Shown here piece by piece: positions 15,644 through 23,682 of a stretch of DNA of 60,991 bases. How positions within the stretch are numbered: the stretch's first letter is position 1; each line of letters begins with the position of its first letter. This stretch comes from Pseudomonas sp. 30_B (GTDB lineage: Bacteria; Pseudomonadota; Gammaproteobacteria; Pseudomonadales; Pseudomonadaceae). The position numbers and the translations under genes were made by a program. The stretch spans positions 1 to 60,991 of the forward strand of contig NZ_JAFGYY010000029.1 of the NCBI RefSeq assembly GCF_017491605.1, read 5' to 3'. The notes under the pieces are model-generated. The model did not search any database and was not told the origin of the DNA. It worked only from the letters and a program-made list of their open reading frames with translations.

Positions 15644-15961
15644 ATGAACGTGCAAGTCATCATGCGTGACGGCGAGGCGGAGTACGCCGTTGTTCCCTGG
15701 GCCGAATACCAGGCACTGCTGGCTGCCGCCGGCCGCGGCGCCGCACAGGTGGTCCAGCCCGCCGCAGCACCCGTATCCGATGAGGCTCCGAACTGGAAAT
15801 CCCTGCGCGAGGCGCGCGGCCTTTCCATCGAGACGCTGGCGCGCGCGGTGGGCATCAGTCCGTCGTACCTCGCCCTCATCGAGAATGGCGAGCGCGAGGC
15901 CAGCGATGCCATCCAGCACGGCCTGCGCCGTGCCCTGGGCAGTGGGGAGTCCGGTTCTTGA
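15644..15961 (+). CDS. XRE helix-turn-helix protein with antitoxin-like N-terminus
   Basis: A 105-residue DNA-binding protein. The N-terminal stretch MNVQVIMRDGEAEYAVVPWAE resembles the beta-strand start of Phd/YefM-like antitoxins. After a Pro/Ala linker the C-terminal half (about 52-98) is an XRE-type HTH (SLREARGLSIETLARAVG then SPSYLALIENGERE). The start at ATG 15644 follows AAGGAG; the extension upstream has no similarity. It overlaps the next gene by the TTGA tetranucleotide, so the two are translationally coupled. No RelE/HigB-type toxin is adjacent, so it may be a plain regulator. Confidence 0.75.
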   Translation: MNVQVIMRDGEAEYAVVPWAEYQALLAAAGRGAAQVVQPAAAPVSDEAPNWKSLREARGLSIETLARAVGISPSYLALIENGEREASDAIQHGLRRALGSGESGS

Positions 15962-16323
15962 GCGTACAGATCAGCCGCAAACACTGGGAAGGCCTGCTCG
16001 GTGAGCTGGAAGACGCCCGCCGCCAGCGCCATCTGTTGACCTACCGGGCGCTGATCGAGCGCCTGCAATTGCCGACACCGGCGATGACCACCCTGACTGC
16101 CGCCCTCGAACATCTTGCCGCCCTGGATGCCCGCGCCGGGCGTCCGCTGCGCAGTTCGCTGGTGATCAGCCAGGGCGCGAGCCGTCTGCCGCGTACCGGC
16201 TTCTTCGAATGCGTGGAGCGCCTCGGGCGTTTTTCCGGCGCGCCGGATGGTCCAGCCGCGGCGGGTTGGCATGCGGCGGAAGTGGTGCGGGTCTTCGAGT
16301 TCGAGTACCCCGAGGAGCTTTGA
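15958..16323 (+). CDS. Conserved hypothetical protein coupled to the XRE gene
   Basis: A 121-residue soluble protein with a TTG start overlapping the stop of the XRE gene (TTGA). No family could be named with confidence. The stretch LLTYRALIERLQLP through RPLRSSLVISQGASRLPRTGFF, ending GWHAAEVVRVFEFEY, weakly recalls a small family with a winged-helix-like TYxEL segment, comparable to the DNA-binding part of alkyltransferase-like proteins. It has no signal peptide or membrane segment. It sits between the XRE regulator and a Sel1 protein with no gap, so the three form one transcript. Confidence 0.6.
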   Translation: MSVQISRKHWEGLLGELEDARRQRHLLTYRALIERLQLPTPAMTTLTAALEHLAALDARAGRPLRSSLVISQGASRLPRTGFFECVERLGRFSGAPDGPAAAGWHAAEVVRVFEFEYPEEL

Positions 16324-16324
16324 G

Positions 16325-16810
16325 GTGGCGACGCCCCGTGAGCAGTACTGGCGCTGGCGCGCACAGCTGACCTACGGCGTGGCGCGGCGCCTGATGGGGT
16401 GGCCCTGGCTGGTGCGCCAGCCACGCGCCTGGCAGTGGATGCAGGGGCAGTTCTCGCGCATGGCCAATCTGGGCGACACCGCTGCGCAGAGCTTCTACGG
16501 ACACCTGCTGCTGTTCCGCGGGCAGGGCCTGGGGGCTCGCGAGGAAGGGCTGCGTCTGCTGCGCCTGGCGGCCAGTGGCGGTGATGCCAAGGCGGCGTAC
16601 CAGGTTGGCGTGCAACTGCTCAAGGGCGATACGCGACACGCCGCCGATGCGCAGGAAGCCGCGCGCTACTGGGGACAGGCTGCTGATGGCGGCCATCCAC
16701 TGGCGGCGCGCCAACTGGCGGAGCTGTACCGCAGTGGCGGCCCAGGGCTGCCGGCGGATGAGGCGCAGGCCGCGCGCTTCGAGGCGCGCGCCCATCAGCT
16801 TGGACTCTGA
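16325..16810 (+). CDS. Sel1-like repeat protein
   Basis: A 161-residue protein read from GTG 16325, one base after the previous stop, with GAGGAG upstream. At least three Sel1/TPR-like helix pairs are visible: GDTAAQSFYGHLLLFRGQG, GDAKAAYQVGVQLLKGD and GHPLAARQLAELYRSGGPG, each starting with the small-residue turn typical of Sel1. Such repeats make solenoid scaffolds for protein-protein contacts. There is no signal peptide. An upstream in-frame ATG at 16247 would overlap the previous gene by 77 bp and is not preferred. It converges with the EAL/GGDEF gene. Confidence 0.7.
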   Translation: MATPREQYWRWRAQLTYGVARRLMGWPWLVRQPRAWQWMQGQFSRMANLGDTAAQSFYGHLLLFRGQGLGAREEGLRLLRLAASGGDAKAAYQVGVQLLKGDTRHAADAQEAARYWGQAADGGHPLAARQLAELYRSGGPGLPADEAQAARFEARAHQLGL

Positions 16811-16812
16811 GT

Positions 16813-18561
16813 TCAGCCAGCGCTGAGGATGTGCAGGCTGTAGCCGGGCACCGCCTTGGCGTGCCGCTTGGCTTCCGAGGCCAGCCCCGCCAACTGCCCG
16901 GCATCCAGGCGCGCGCAGGCGTCGGGTGTGAGATGCACGATACCGATCGACAACGACAGCAGCGGGAATTCCTCCCGCTGTCCGTGGCGGTTGTGCGAGA
17001 CGAAGCAGCCTGCTTCGAGGTGCTCGCGGCTATAGAAGCGCCGGCACTGTCCCTGGAAGTCTTCCAGCAGGTGATTGAGGCGTTCGCGCCAGTCCCGGGT
17101 GCCCAGCACCAGCATGAAATCATCGCCACCGATATGGCCGACGAAGTCCTGTGCCGGGTCCACCCGTTCGCCCAGGCATTGCGCCAGGCACAGCAGCACT
17201 TCGTCGCCGCGCGCATAGCCGTAGAGGTCGTTGAAGGGCTTGAAGCTGTCGATGTCCACATAGCAAACCGCGGCTTCCCGGCCTTGTTGCAGCAGCCGGG
17301 TCAGGCACTGCTGGATCGGCACGTTGCCGGGCAGCAGGGTCAGCGGGTTGGCGTGGCGAGCCTGGCGGATCTTCTGTTCGGTGATCAGCTTGAGCACATC
17401 GATCACCCGGCCCAGGCCCAGGTAGCGGCCATTCAGGGTGATGATGAAATCTTCCTCGATCCGTTGCCGTGCGCGGCTGGTCAGCAGGCGGCTGACCTGT
17501 TGCAGCGACTGGCTGCGCTCCACCGCGAGGAAATCGCTGCTCATCAGCCGGCTGATCGGCTTGCGCGCATACAGTTCCGGTGCGAAGGGCTTGAGCAGTG
17601 CATCGGACAGCGCATGGCGATGCACGATGCCTACCGGTTGCCCGTGCGCGTCGAGCACGGCGACGGAGTTCAGGTTGGCCTGGGCGCGGAAGGCTTCCAG
17701 CACGTCGCTGATCGGAGTGTCGTCGCGCACCGCCGGCTGTTCGAGCAGCAGCGGTTGCAGGTCGGAGGCTTCGTCGGCGAGCAGGCTGCCGCTGGCGTCC
17801 ACCTCCGGCAGCAGGCCGCGCGCCTCGCGCGGCGGCTGCTCGCTGGGGCGGCCGAACAGGTAACCCTGCACCAGGTCGATACCCATTTCCGAGAGCACCG
17901 CGAGTTCTTCGGCGAGCTCGATGCCTTCGGCGATGACCTGGGCACGCGAGGCGTGGGCCATCTTCAGGATGGAGCCGACGAACTCGCGCTTCACCGTGTC
18001 CAAGTGAATGCCTTCGATGAAGTGGCGGTCGATCTTTACATAATCGGGGCGCAGCTCCGACCACAGGCGCAGGCTGGAATACCCCGCGCCGAGATCGTCC
18101 AGGGCAATGGAGAAGCCCATTGCCCGGTAGTGATGAAGCGCGGTGTCGAGCAGGCTGAAATCCTCGATGGGCGTCTGCTCGGTGAGTTCGATCACCACGT
18201 CGTTGGGCGAGATGCCGAAGGTCTGCAATAGCTGCAGGGTGCGGCCGGGCTGGTGGGTGGGTTCCAGCAGCGATTCGGGGGATACGTTGAGAAACAGCTT
18301 GCCGTCGAGCTTCAGGTCACGAAAGCGCGTGCATGCTGTGCGCCGGCAGAGCAGTTCGAGCTGGCTCAGGCGGCCGCTGCTGCGGGCGATGCTGAACAGT
18401 GGCAGGGGCGAATGCAGGGGGCCGTTGGACGGGCCGCGGGTGAGGGCCTCGTAGCCGATCAGGCGCCGTTCGGAGAGCGACAGGATGGGCTGGAACAGGC
18501 AGTGCAGGTCGCCGTGAGCAAGGATCTGGTCCAGGGCGCTCAACTGCTCGGTGACGGTCAT
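16813..18561 (-). CDS. EAL-CBS-GGDEF cyclic-di-GMP protein
   Basis: A 582-residue cytoplasmic protein. Residues 10-245 form an EAL phosphodiesterase domain with the catalytic signatures present: EAL (38-40), NVSPESLLEP, VIELTEQ, LDDLGAGYSSL, KIDRHFIEGI, AEGIEL and QGYLFGRP. Two CBS motifs follow (about 280-390), which usually bind adenine nucleotides. The C-terminal GGDEF domain has the loop IGGDDF, which may retain cyclase activity or bind GTP. No RxxD inhibitory site is seen just before it. The most likely net role is c-di-GMP hydrolysis tuned by nucleotide binding. The start is placed at MTVTEQL; a longer start at 18588 is possible. Confidence 0.9.
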   Translation of the reverse strand: MTVTEQLSALDQILAHGDLHCLFQPILSLSERRLIGYEALTRGPSNGPLHSPLPLFSIARSSGRLSQLELLCRRTACTRFRDLKLDGKLFLNVSPESLLEPTHQPGRTLQLLQTFGISPNDVVIELTEQTPIEDFSLLDTALHHYRAMGFSIALDDLGAGYSSLRLWSELRPDYVKIDRHFIEGIHLDTVKREFVGSILKMAHASRAQVIAEGIELAEELAVLSEMGIDLVQGYLFGRPSEQPPREARGLLPEVDASGSLLADEASDLQPLLLEQPAVRDDTPISDVLEAFRAQANLNSVAVLDAHGQPVGIVHRHALSDALLKPFAPELYARKPISRLMSSDFLAVERSQSLQQVSRLLTSRARQRIEEDFIITLNGRYLGLGRVIDVLKLITEQKIRQARHANPLTLLPGNVPIQQCLTRLLQQGREAAVCYVDIDSFKPFNDLYGYARGDEVLLCLAQCLGERVDPAQDFVGHIGGDDFMLVLGTRDWRERLNHLLEDFQGQCRRFYSREHLEAGCFVSHNRHGQREEFPLLSLSIGIVHLTPDACARLDAGQLAGLASEAKRHAKAVPGYSLHILSAG

Positions 18562-18650
18562 GACGGTTCTCGGTGGATGAAAATGCAAAGGGCCGGTTTC
18601 CCGGCCCTGTGCATTTCACGACAGCGTCATGACGCTTTGATTACATCCGA

Positions 18651-20729
18651 TCAGTGTTTGGCGACCTGCGAATCCAGGTTCAGGTAGTCGATCAGGATGT
18701 GCCCGGACTCGGTAAGGTAGGCGTCGTCCTGCGGCTTGGTCTTGTCCTCCTCGGGCAGGGCGTTCTCGTCTTCCTTCTTCAGCTCCTTGAGCGGTTCCTG
18801 GCCCTTGGATTTGCGCAGGGTGTTCTCCATGGCCAGCTGGCGGTTCTCGATGCTGGTCTGCTGGGCCCGGCGCTTGGCTTCGTTGAGGGTGACGGTCTTC
18901 TCTTTCATCAGCTCCTGGGCCAGCGCCAGACGCTCGCGGGCGTAGACGAAGTCGGCGTTGTTCGCGGTGCGCGCGTCATGCCGGCTGCGCAGCTGGTCGA
19001 GGAACGGCTTGAACGGGTCGGCCTGGGCCTTGAGCACCGGCTTGATGGTGTCCCACGGCATGGAGTCGGGCAGGGCGCTCTCGCCGATTTCCTTGTCGTC
19101 GACGATGGACGGGTAGCTGATGTCCGGGATCACGCCCTGGTGCTGGGTGCTCTGGCCGGAGACGCGGTAGAACTTGGCCAGGGTCAGCTTCAGCTCGCCA
19201 TGGTTGAGCGGCTGGATGGTCTGCACGGTGCCCTTGCCGAAGGTCTGGCCACCGACGATGAGCGCGCGGTGGTAGTCCTGCATGGCGCCGGCGAAGATCT
19301 CCGACGCCGAGGCGGACAGACGGTTGACCAGTACGGTCATCGGGCCGGTATAGAAGGCCTTGCCCTCGTCATCGTTGAGCACGTCGACGCGGCCGTCGCT
19401 GTTGCGCACCAGTACGGTCGGGCCCTGGTCGATGAACAGGCCGGTCAGCTCGGTGGCCTCCTGCAGGGAGCCGCCGCCGTTGTTGCGCAGGTCGATGACG
19501 ATGCCGTCGACCTTGTCCTTCTGCAGCTCGGCGATCAGCTTCTTCACGTCGCGGGTGGTGGACTTGTAGTCCGGATCGCCCGCACGGTAGGCCTTGAAGT
19601 CGAGGTAGAAGGCCGGCACGTCGATGATGCCCAGCTTGTAGGCCTTGCCTTCGTGGTCGAGGGTGATTTCCGACTTCTTCGCCGCCTGGTCTTCCAGCTT
19701 CACCGCTTCGCGGGTGATGGTGACGATCTTGCTGGTCTGGTCATTCGGCGCGTTGGTGGACGGAATCACTTCCAGGCGGACCTGCGAGCCTTTCGGGCCG
19801 CGGATCAGCTTGACCACTTCGTCCAGGCGCCAGCCGACCACATCGACCATTTCGCCCTTGCCCTGGGCGACGCCGATGATCTTGTCGGAGGTGGCGATCT
19901 GCTTGCTCTTCTCAGCCGGGCCAGCCGGTACCAGGCGCACGACCTTCACGTAGTCGTTGTCGCTCTGCAACACGGCGCCGATGCCTTCCAGCGACAGGCT
20001 CATGTTGATGTCGAAGTTTTCCGCGCTGTCCGGCGACAGGTACTGGGTGTGCGGATCGTAGGTCTGCGCGAAGGCGTTGATGTAGGCCTGGAAGATGTCT
20101 TCGCTGCGGGTCTGCTCCAGGCGCATCAGCTGGTTCTTGTAGCGCTTGGTCAGCTGCTCCTGGATGGCCTTGTTGTCCTTGCCGGCGATCTTCAGGCGCA
20201 GGACTTCGTCTTTCACCTTCTTGCGCCACAGGTCGTCCAGCTCGGCGCTGTTCTTCGCCCAGGGTGCCTTCTCGCGGTCGATCTCAAGGGATTCGTTGGT
20301 GGTGAAGTCGATCTTGTCGACGCCCTTGCCGAGCATCGCCAGGGCGAAGTCCAGGCGCTCCTTCAGGCGGTCCAGATGACGCTTGTAGATGGTGAAGCCC
20401 GGGTCCAGCTCGCCGCTCTTGAGGAAGTCGTCGAACTGGGTGCGCCAGGGAGCGAACTGGTCGATGTCGGCGGCGGTGAAGTACATGCGCGCCGGGTCGA
20501 GGATCTTCAGGTAGCTGTCGTAGATCTTCGCCGAGCGATCGTCGTTCAGCGGCGGTTTGTTGTAGTGATGGCGCTTGAGCAGCTCAACGATGTTGAGGCT
20601 GGCGATCACCTGGTCCCGGTCCGGCTGCAGGCCGTCCCAGACGTTCGGGCTGCTGGTGGCAGCGAACGAGGACAGGGCGGTCGCGCCGAGGATGAACAAC
20701 AGGGCGGTGCGGGGCAAAAATCGCTTCAT
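18651..20729 (-). CDS. algO: Carboxy-terminal processing protease (Prc/AlgO, tail-specific)
   Basis: A 692-residue periplasmic S41 protease. A signal peptide covers MKRFLPRTALLFILGATALSSFA. An N-terminal helical region (about 30-230) is followed by a PDZ domain (about 240-330) and the S41 catalytic domain containing GIVIDLRNNGGGSLQEA and VLVNRLSASASEIFAGAMQDYHRALIVGGQTFGKGTVQ, where the serine (SASE) and lysine (FGKG) form the Ser/Lys dyad. A long charged C-terminal tail follows. In P. aeruginosa this protease degrades truncated MucA and so affects alginate production. The start at MKRF is chosen over one 11 codons upstream. Confidence 0.92.
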   Translation of the reverse strand: MKRFLPRTALLFILGATALSSFAATSSPNVWDGLQPDRDQVIASLNIVELLKRHHYNKPPLNDDRSAKIYDSYLKILDPARMYFTAADIDQFAPWRTQFDDFLKSGELDPGFTIYKRHLDRLKERLDFALAMLGKGVDKIDFTTNESLEIDREKAPWAKNSAELDDLWRKKVKDEVLRLKIAGKDNKAIQEQLTKRYKNQLMRLEQTRSEDIFQAYINAFAQTYDPHTQYLSPDSAENFDINMSLSLEGIGAVLQSDNDYVKVVRLVPAGPAEKSKQIATSDKIIGVAQGKGEMVDVVGWRLDEVVKLIRGPKGSQVRLEVIPSTNAPNDQTSKIVTITREAVKLEDQAAKKSEITLDHEGKAYKLGIIDVPAFYLDFKAYRAGDPDYKSTTRDVKKLIAELQKDKVDGIVIDLRNNGGGSLQEATELTGLFIDQGPTVLVRNSDGRVDVLNDDEGKAFYTGPMTVLVNRLSASASEIFAGAMQDYHRALIVGGQTFGKGTVQTIQPLNHGELKLTLAKFYRVSGQSTQHQGVIPDISYPSIVDDKEIGESALPDSMPWDTIKPVLKAQADPFKPFLDQLRSRHDARTANNADFVYARERLALAQELMKEKTVTLNEAKRRAQQTSIENRQLAMENTLRKSKGQEPLKELKKEDENALPEEDKTKPQDDAYLTESGHILIDYLNLDSQVAKH

Positions 20730-20867
20730 GCTGATTCGACTGATCGCGGAGTTATGACGCATATTAGGCCTTAATTGGCGGCGCCGGGTTCAATCGCTGG
20801 TGAATTCGGCGCAGAAAAAGGGCCCGACCATACGGAGCGGGCCCTGCGAAGTCACTATGGAGGCAGC

Positions 20868-21830
20868 GTGAACGCATTGCAAGGTATCGAAGGGCGGGTG
20901 GAATGGGCTGAGCGTCCTTCTCCGACCTGCGCACAGGGGCAGATCCGCATCCAGGTCGCTGCCGCCGGTCTCAACCGCGCCGACCTGCTGCAGGTGGCCG
21001 GCCTGTACCCGCCGCCGCCGGGGGCCAGCGATATCATTGGCCTGGAATGTTCCGGGGTGGTCACCGAGGTGGGCGCCGGCAGCACCTGGCAGGTGGGCGA
21101 CCGGGTCTGCGCGCTATTGGCGGGCGGCGGCATGGCCGAGGAAGTGGTGGTAGACGAGCGCCACGCGCTGGCAGTGCCGGCTGGCCTGTCCCTCGCCGAG
21201 GCCGCTGCGCTGCCCGAGGTCTACGCCACTGCCTGGCTGAACCTGTTCATTCTCGGTGCCTTGCAGCCGGGCGAGAAGGTCCTGCTGCACGCGGGCGCCA
21301 GCGGCGTAGGTTCGGCCGCTATCCAGCTGTGCAAGGCCTTTGGCAGCCCGTGCTGGGTCAGCGTCGGTTCGGCCGATCGCCTCGCCTACTGCGAGGGCCT
21401 GGGGGCCGAGGGTGGCGTGCTGCGTGGCGAGAGCCTCGAAACCCTTCGGGATTTCGCGCCGTTCGACGTGATCCTCGATCCGGTGGGCGCCAACTACGCC
21501 AAGCTGGACCTGGAAATCCTCGGTCGCGATGGTCGATGGGTGGTCATCGGGCTGATGGGTGGTCGCAAGGCCGAGCTGGATCTGGCCCTGTTGCTGGGCA
21601 AGCGCATCCAGCTGATCGGCTCGACCCTGCGTTCGCGCGATGCCGACTTCAAGGCGCACCTGATGGCGGAACTGGGACAGAAGGTCTGGCCATTGTTCGA
21701 AACTGCCAAACTGAGCCCGCAACTGGAGCGAACCTTCCCCATCGGCCAGGCACAGACGGCCTTCGATGCACTGGCCAGTAACCAGGTGCAGGGCAAGGTG
21801 GTGCTGCTGATCGACGAAGGCCTGAAGTAA
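20868..21830 (+). CDS. NAD(P)H:quinone oxidoreductase, zinc-independent MDR (PIG3-like)
   Basis: A 320-residue medium-chain dehydrogenase without zinc ligands. The catalytic half carries AAGLNRADLLQVAGLYPPPPGASDIIGLECSG. The Rossmann half begins with VLLHAGASGVGSAAIQLCKAFG, whose GASGVGSA loop binds NADPH. PPPPG and the overall spacing match the TP53I3/PIG3 quinone reductase branch. It reduces quinones or enones using NADPH. The start is GTG 20868 behind GGAGG; upstream codons lack similarity. It is followed 28 bp later by the M50-like gene on the same strand. Confidence 0.88.
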   Translation: MNALQGIEGRVEWAERPSPTCAQGQIRIQVAAAGLNRADLLQVAGLYPPPPGASDIIGLECSGVVTEVGAGSTWQVGDRVCALLAGGGMAEEVVVDERHALAVPAGLSLAEAAALPEVYATAWLNLFILGALQPGEKVLLHAGASGVGSAAIQLCKAFGSPCWVSVGSADRLAYCEGLGAEGGVLRGESLETLRDFAPFDVILDPVGANYAKLDLEILGRDGRWVVIGLMGGRKAELDLALLLGKRIQLIGSTLRSRDADFKAHLMAELGQKVWPLFETAKLSPQLERTFPIGQAQTAFDALASNQVQGKVVLLIDEGLK

Positions 21831-21858
21831 TCAGGCGCCGGACGCAGGGAGTGCGAGC

Positions 21859-23022
21859 ATGGCGGACACAGGGGGAATCGCCGGCAACGGCGAAGCGCTG
21901 AGGGACTTCTGGAGCCTGCCGGGCTGGCTCAATGGGCTGTTCTGGCTGCTCCAGTTCAGCCTGAGCGCCGCAGCGGGCGCGCTGGCGGTGCTGCTGTCGA
22001 TGTTGTGGATGCCCGAGGGGGCGATCTGGAGCCTGTCGGGCATAGTCGCCGGCCTCGTCATCGTTTACCTGTCCGTTCTCGTCCATGAGTTGGGGCATTT
22101 GCTGGCTGCACGCTGGGCCGGCATGACCGTCCTGCGCATGCGCGTCGGACGCCTGGATATCCGGCTGCTGCGCAAAGGCTGGAAACCGGGCTTTGCGCCG
22201 CGCCTGCAAAAACGCCTGCAGGGTTTCGTCATGGCGTTCGCCGACCCACGCACTCCCTGGCGGCGGCAGCATATGTGCTTCGTTGCCGGCGGGCCGCTGG
22301 CGAATCTGCTGCTTGCCGTGCTGGCCGGTGCCCTGGGGGCATGGCTGGCTCCCGGTGCCGCCCACGGCGTGCTGCTGGCATTCGCCGCGTGCAACGCCTG
22401 CATGGGCGTCGCCAATCTGCTGCCGGTGGAGCGCAAGCCGCAAGTCAGTGATGGGCTCTGGCTGTTGCGCTGGTGGCGCGGAGTGGATGTCGCCCACCCC
22501 AGGCTGGCCTTCGCCCGGTTGATGGGAGCAGCCTGTGCGGGGCAGTGTGCCGATCGGGCGGACCCGGCGGATCTGCACTTGCTGGAAGCCCAGGGGCAGC
22601 CCATGTCCCTGCTGGCGCTGTACATCCGCCTCCGGGGCCTGCTGGTGCAGGGGCGTTGGGCGGAAGCGGCCGCGCTGGAGGCGGTGTTCCAGGCGCAACG
22701 TTCGGCACTGCCGGAGGCGATGCTGCGTCCGCTGTACGATCTCTTGCGGTTGATGGAAACCGAGCTGGCATTCGCCCAGGCGGTGGCCTGCAAGAGTGCC
22801 CTTGGCTTGTTCGACGAACTGCTGCCGAGCCGGCTGCAGCGGGAGTACGCCAGCATCTGGGCGCGTTGCCTGGCTCTGCGCGCGTTATTGGCCGGCGACG
22901 ACGGGGAGCTTCGTCGTCAGTTTGCGCGGGGGTTGGAGCACGCCGCGCTGTCGCCCGATCTTTCCATGGAGAAAGAAGAGGTGCGAATCCAGCAGGGCAT
23001 GCTCCAGTTCCTGCGCGGCTGA
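21859..23022 (+). CDS. M50-family (site-2-protease-like) membrane protein
   Basis: A 387-residue protein with about five or six hydrophobic segments in its first 230 residues. HELGH at residues 76-80 gives the zinc-binding histidines and catalytic glutamate, and LLPVERKPQVSDG carries a possible third metal ligand Asp in place of the usual NPDG. The C-terminal 180 residues are hydrophilic and helical, perhaps a cytoplasmic domain. No PDZ domain is present, unlike RseP. Substrate and role are unknown; regulated intramembrane proteolysis is an inference from the motif. Confidence 0.75.
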   Translation: MADTGGIAGNGEALRDFWSLPGWLNGLFWLLQFSLSAAAGALAVLLSMLWMPEGAIWSLSGIVAGLVIVYLSVLVHELGHLLAARWAGMTVLRMRVGRLDIRLLRKGWKPGFAPRLQKRLQGFVMAFADPRTPWRRQHMCFVAGGPLANLLLAVLAGALGAWLAPGAAHGVLLAFAACNACMGVANLLPVERKPQVSDGLWLLRWWRGVDVAHPRLAFARLMGAACAGQCADRADPADLHLLEAQGQPMSLLALYIRLRGLLVQGRWAEAAALEAVFQAQRSALPEAMLRPLYDLLRLMETELAFAQAVACKSALGLFDELLPSRLQREYASIWARCLALRALLAGDDGELRRQFARGLEHAALSPDLSMEKEEVRIQQGMLQFLRG

Positions 23023-23028
23023 GCGGAT

Positions 23029-23682
23029 TCAGCGCCAGGCGAGGCTGTCCCAGCCCATTTTCTGCGCGTGGTCCAGCAACACCGGATCGGCGTTCACCAC
23101 ATGCGGGTGGCCGACCAGCTTGAGCAGCGGCAGGTCGTTGCGCGAATCGGAGTAGAAGTGCGCGTCGGCCAGCGGGCTGTCGTCGCCCTCCAGCAGGTCG
23201 AGCAGGCGCAGCACCTTGCCTTCGCGGTAGGTCAGTACGCCCACGGTGCGGCCGGTGTAGTGGCCGTTCACCACTTCCAGGTCGATGGCCAGCACCTCGT
23301 CGATGCCGATGCGTTCGGCGATGGGCTGCACCAGGTGCACGCCCGAGGCGGAGATCACCAGCGGACGGTCGCCGGCCTCGCGGTGGCGGGCGAGGGTGGC
23401 GCAGGCATCGCTGTGGATCAGCGGTTCGATCACGTCCTCGACGAAGGTGCCTACTTCACGCTCGATTTCCTCGACGCTGCGCCCGGCCATCGGCTCCAGG
23501 GCGAAGGCCATGTAATCCTCCATGGGCAGCTTGCCCTGCGCGTACAGCGCCATCAGCTCGGCGTCGCGCTTGAGGAACGACTCCGCATCCACCCAGCCCA
23601 GGTCGGCCATGCGCTGGCTCCACAGGCTCGCGCAGTCGCCGTCGATCAGGGTGTCGTCGAGGTCGAAAATCACCAGGGCCAT
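23029..23682 (-). CDS. HAD-superfamily phosphatase (HAD-IB, SerB-like)
   Basis: A 217-residue cytoplasmic HAD phosphatase. Motif I is FDLDDTLIDGD (Asp7 nucleophile, Asp9 acid), motif II is the serine in LVISASG, motif III the lysine in REGKVLRLL, and motif IV YSDSRNDLPLL. The helical cap and the TVGVLTYREGK segment fit the HAD-IB branch that includes phosphoserine phosphatase-like enzymes. It is the last gene of the ABC import operon and its ATG overlaps the ATPase stop (TGATG). This suggests it dephosphorylates something derived from the imported compound. Confidence 0.85.
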   Translation of the reverse strand: MALVIFDLDDTLIDGDCASLWSQRMADLGWVDAESFLKRDAELMALYAQGKLPMEDYMAFALEPMAGRSVEEIEREVGTFVEDVIEPLIHSDACATLARHREAGDRPLVISASGVHLVQPIAERIGIDEVLAIDLEVVNGHYTGRTVGVLTYREGKVLRLLDLLEGDDSPLADAHFYSDSRNDLPLLKLVGHPHVVNADPVLLDHAQKMGWDSLAWR

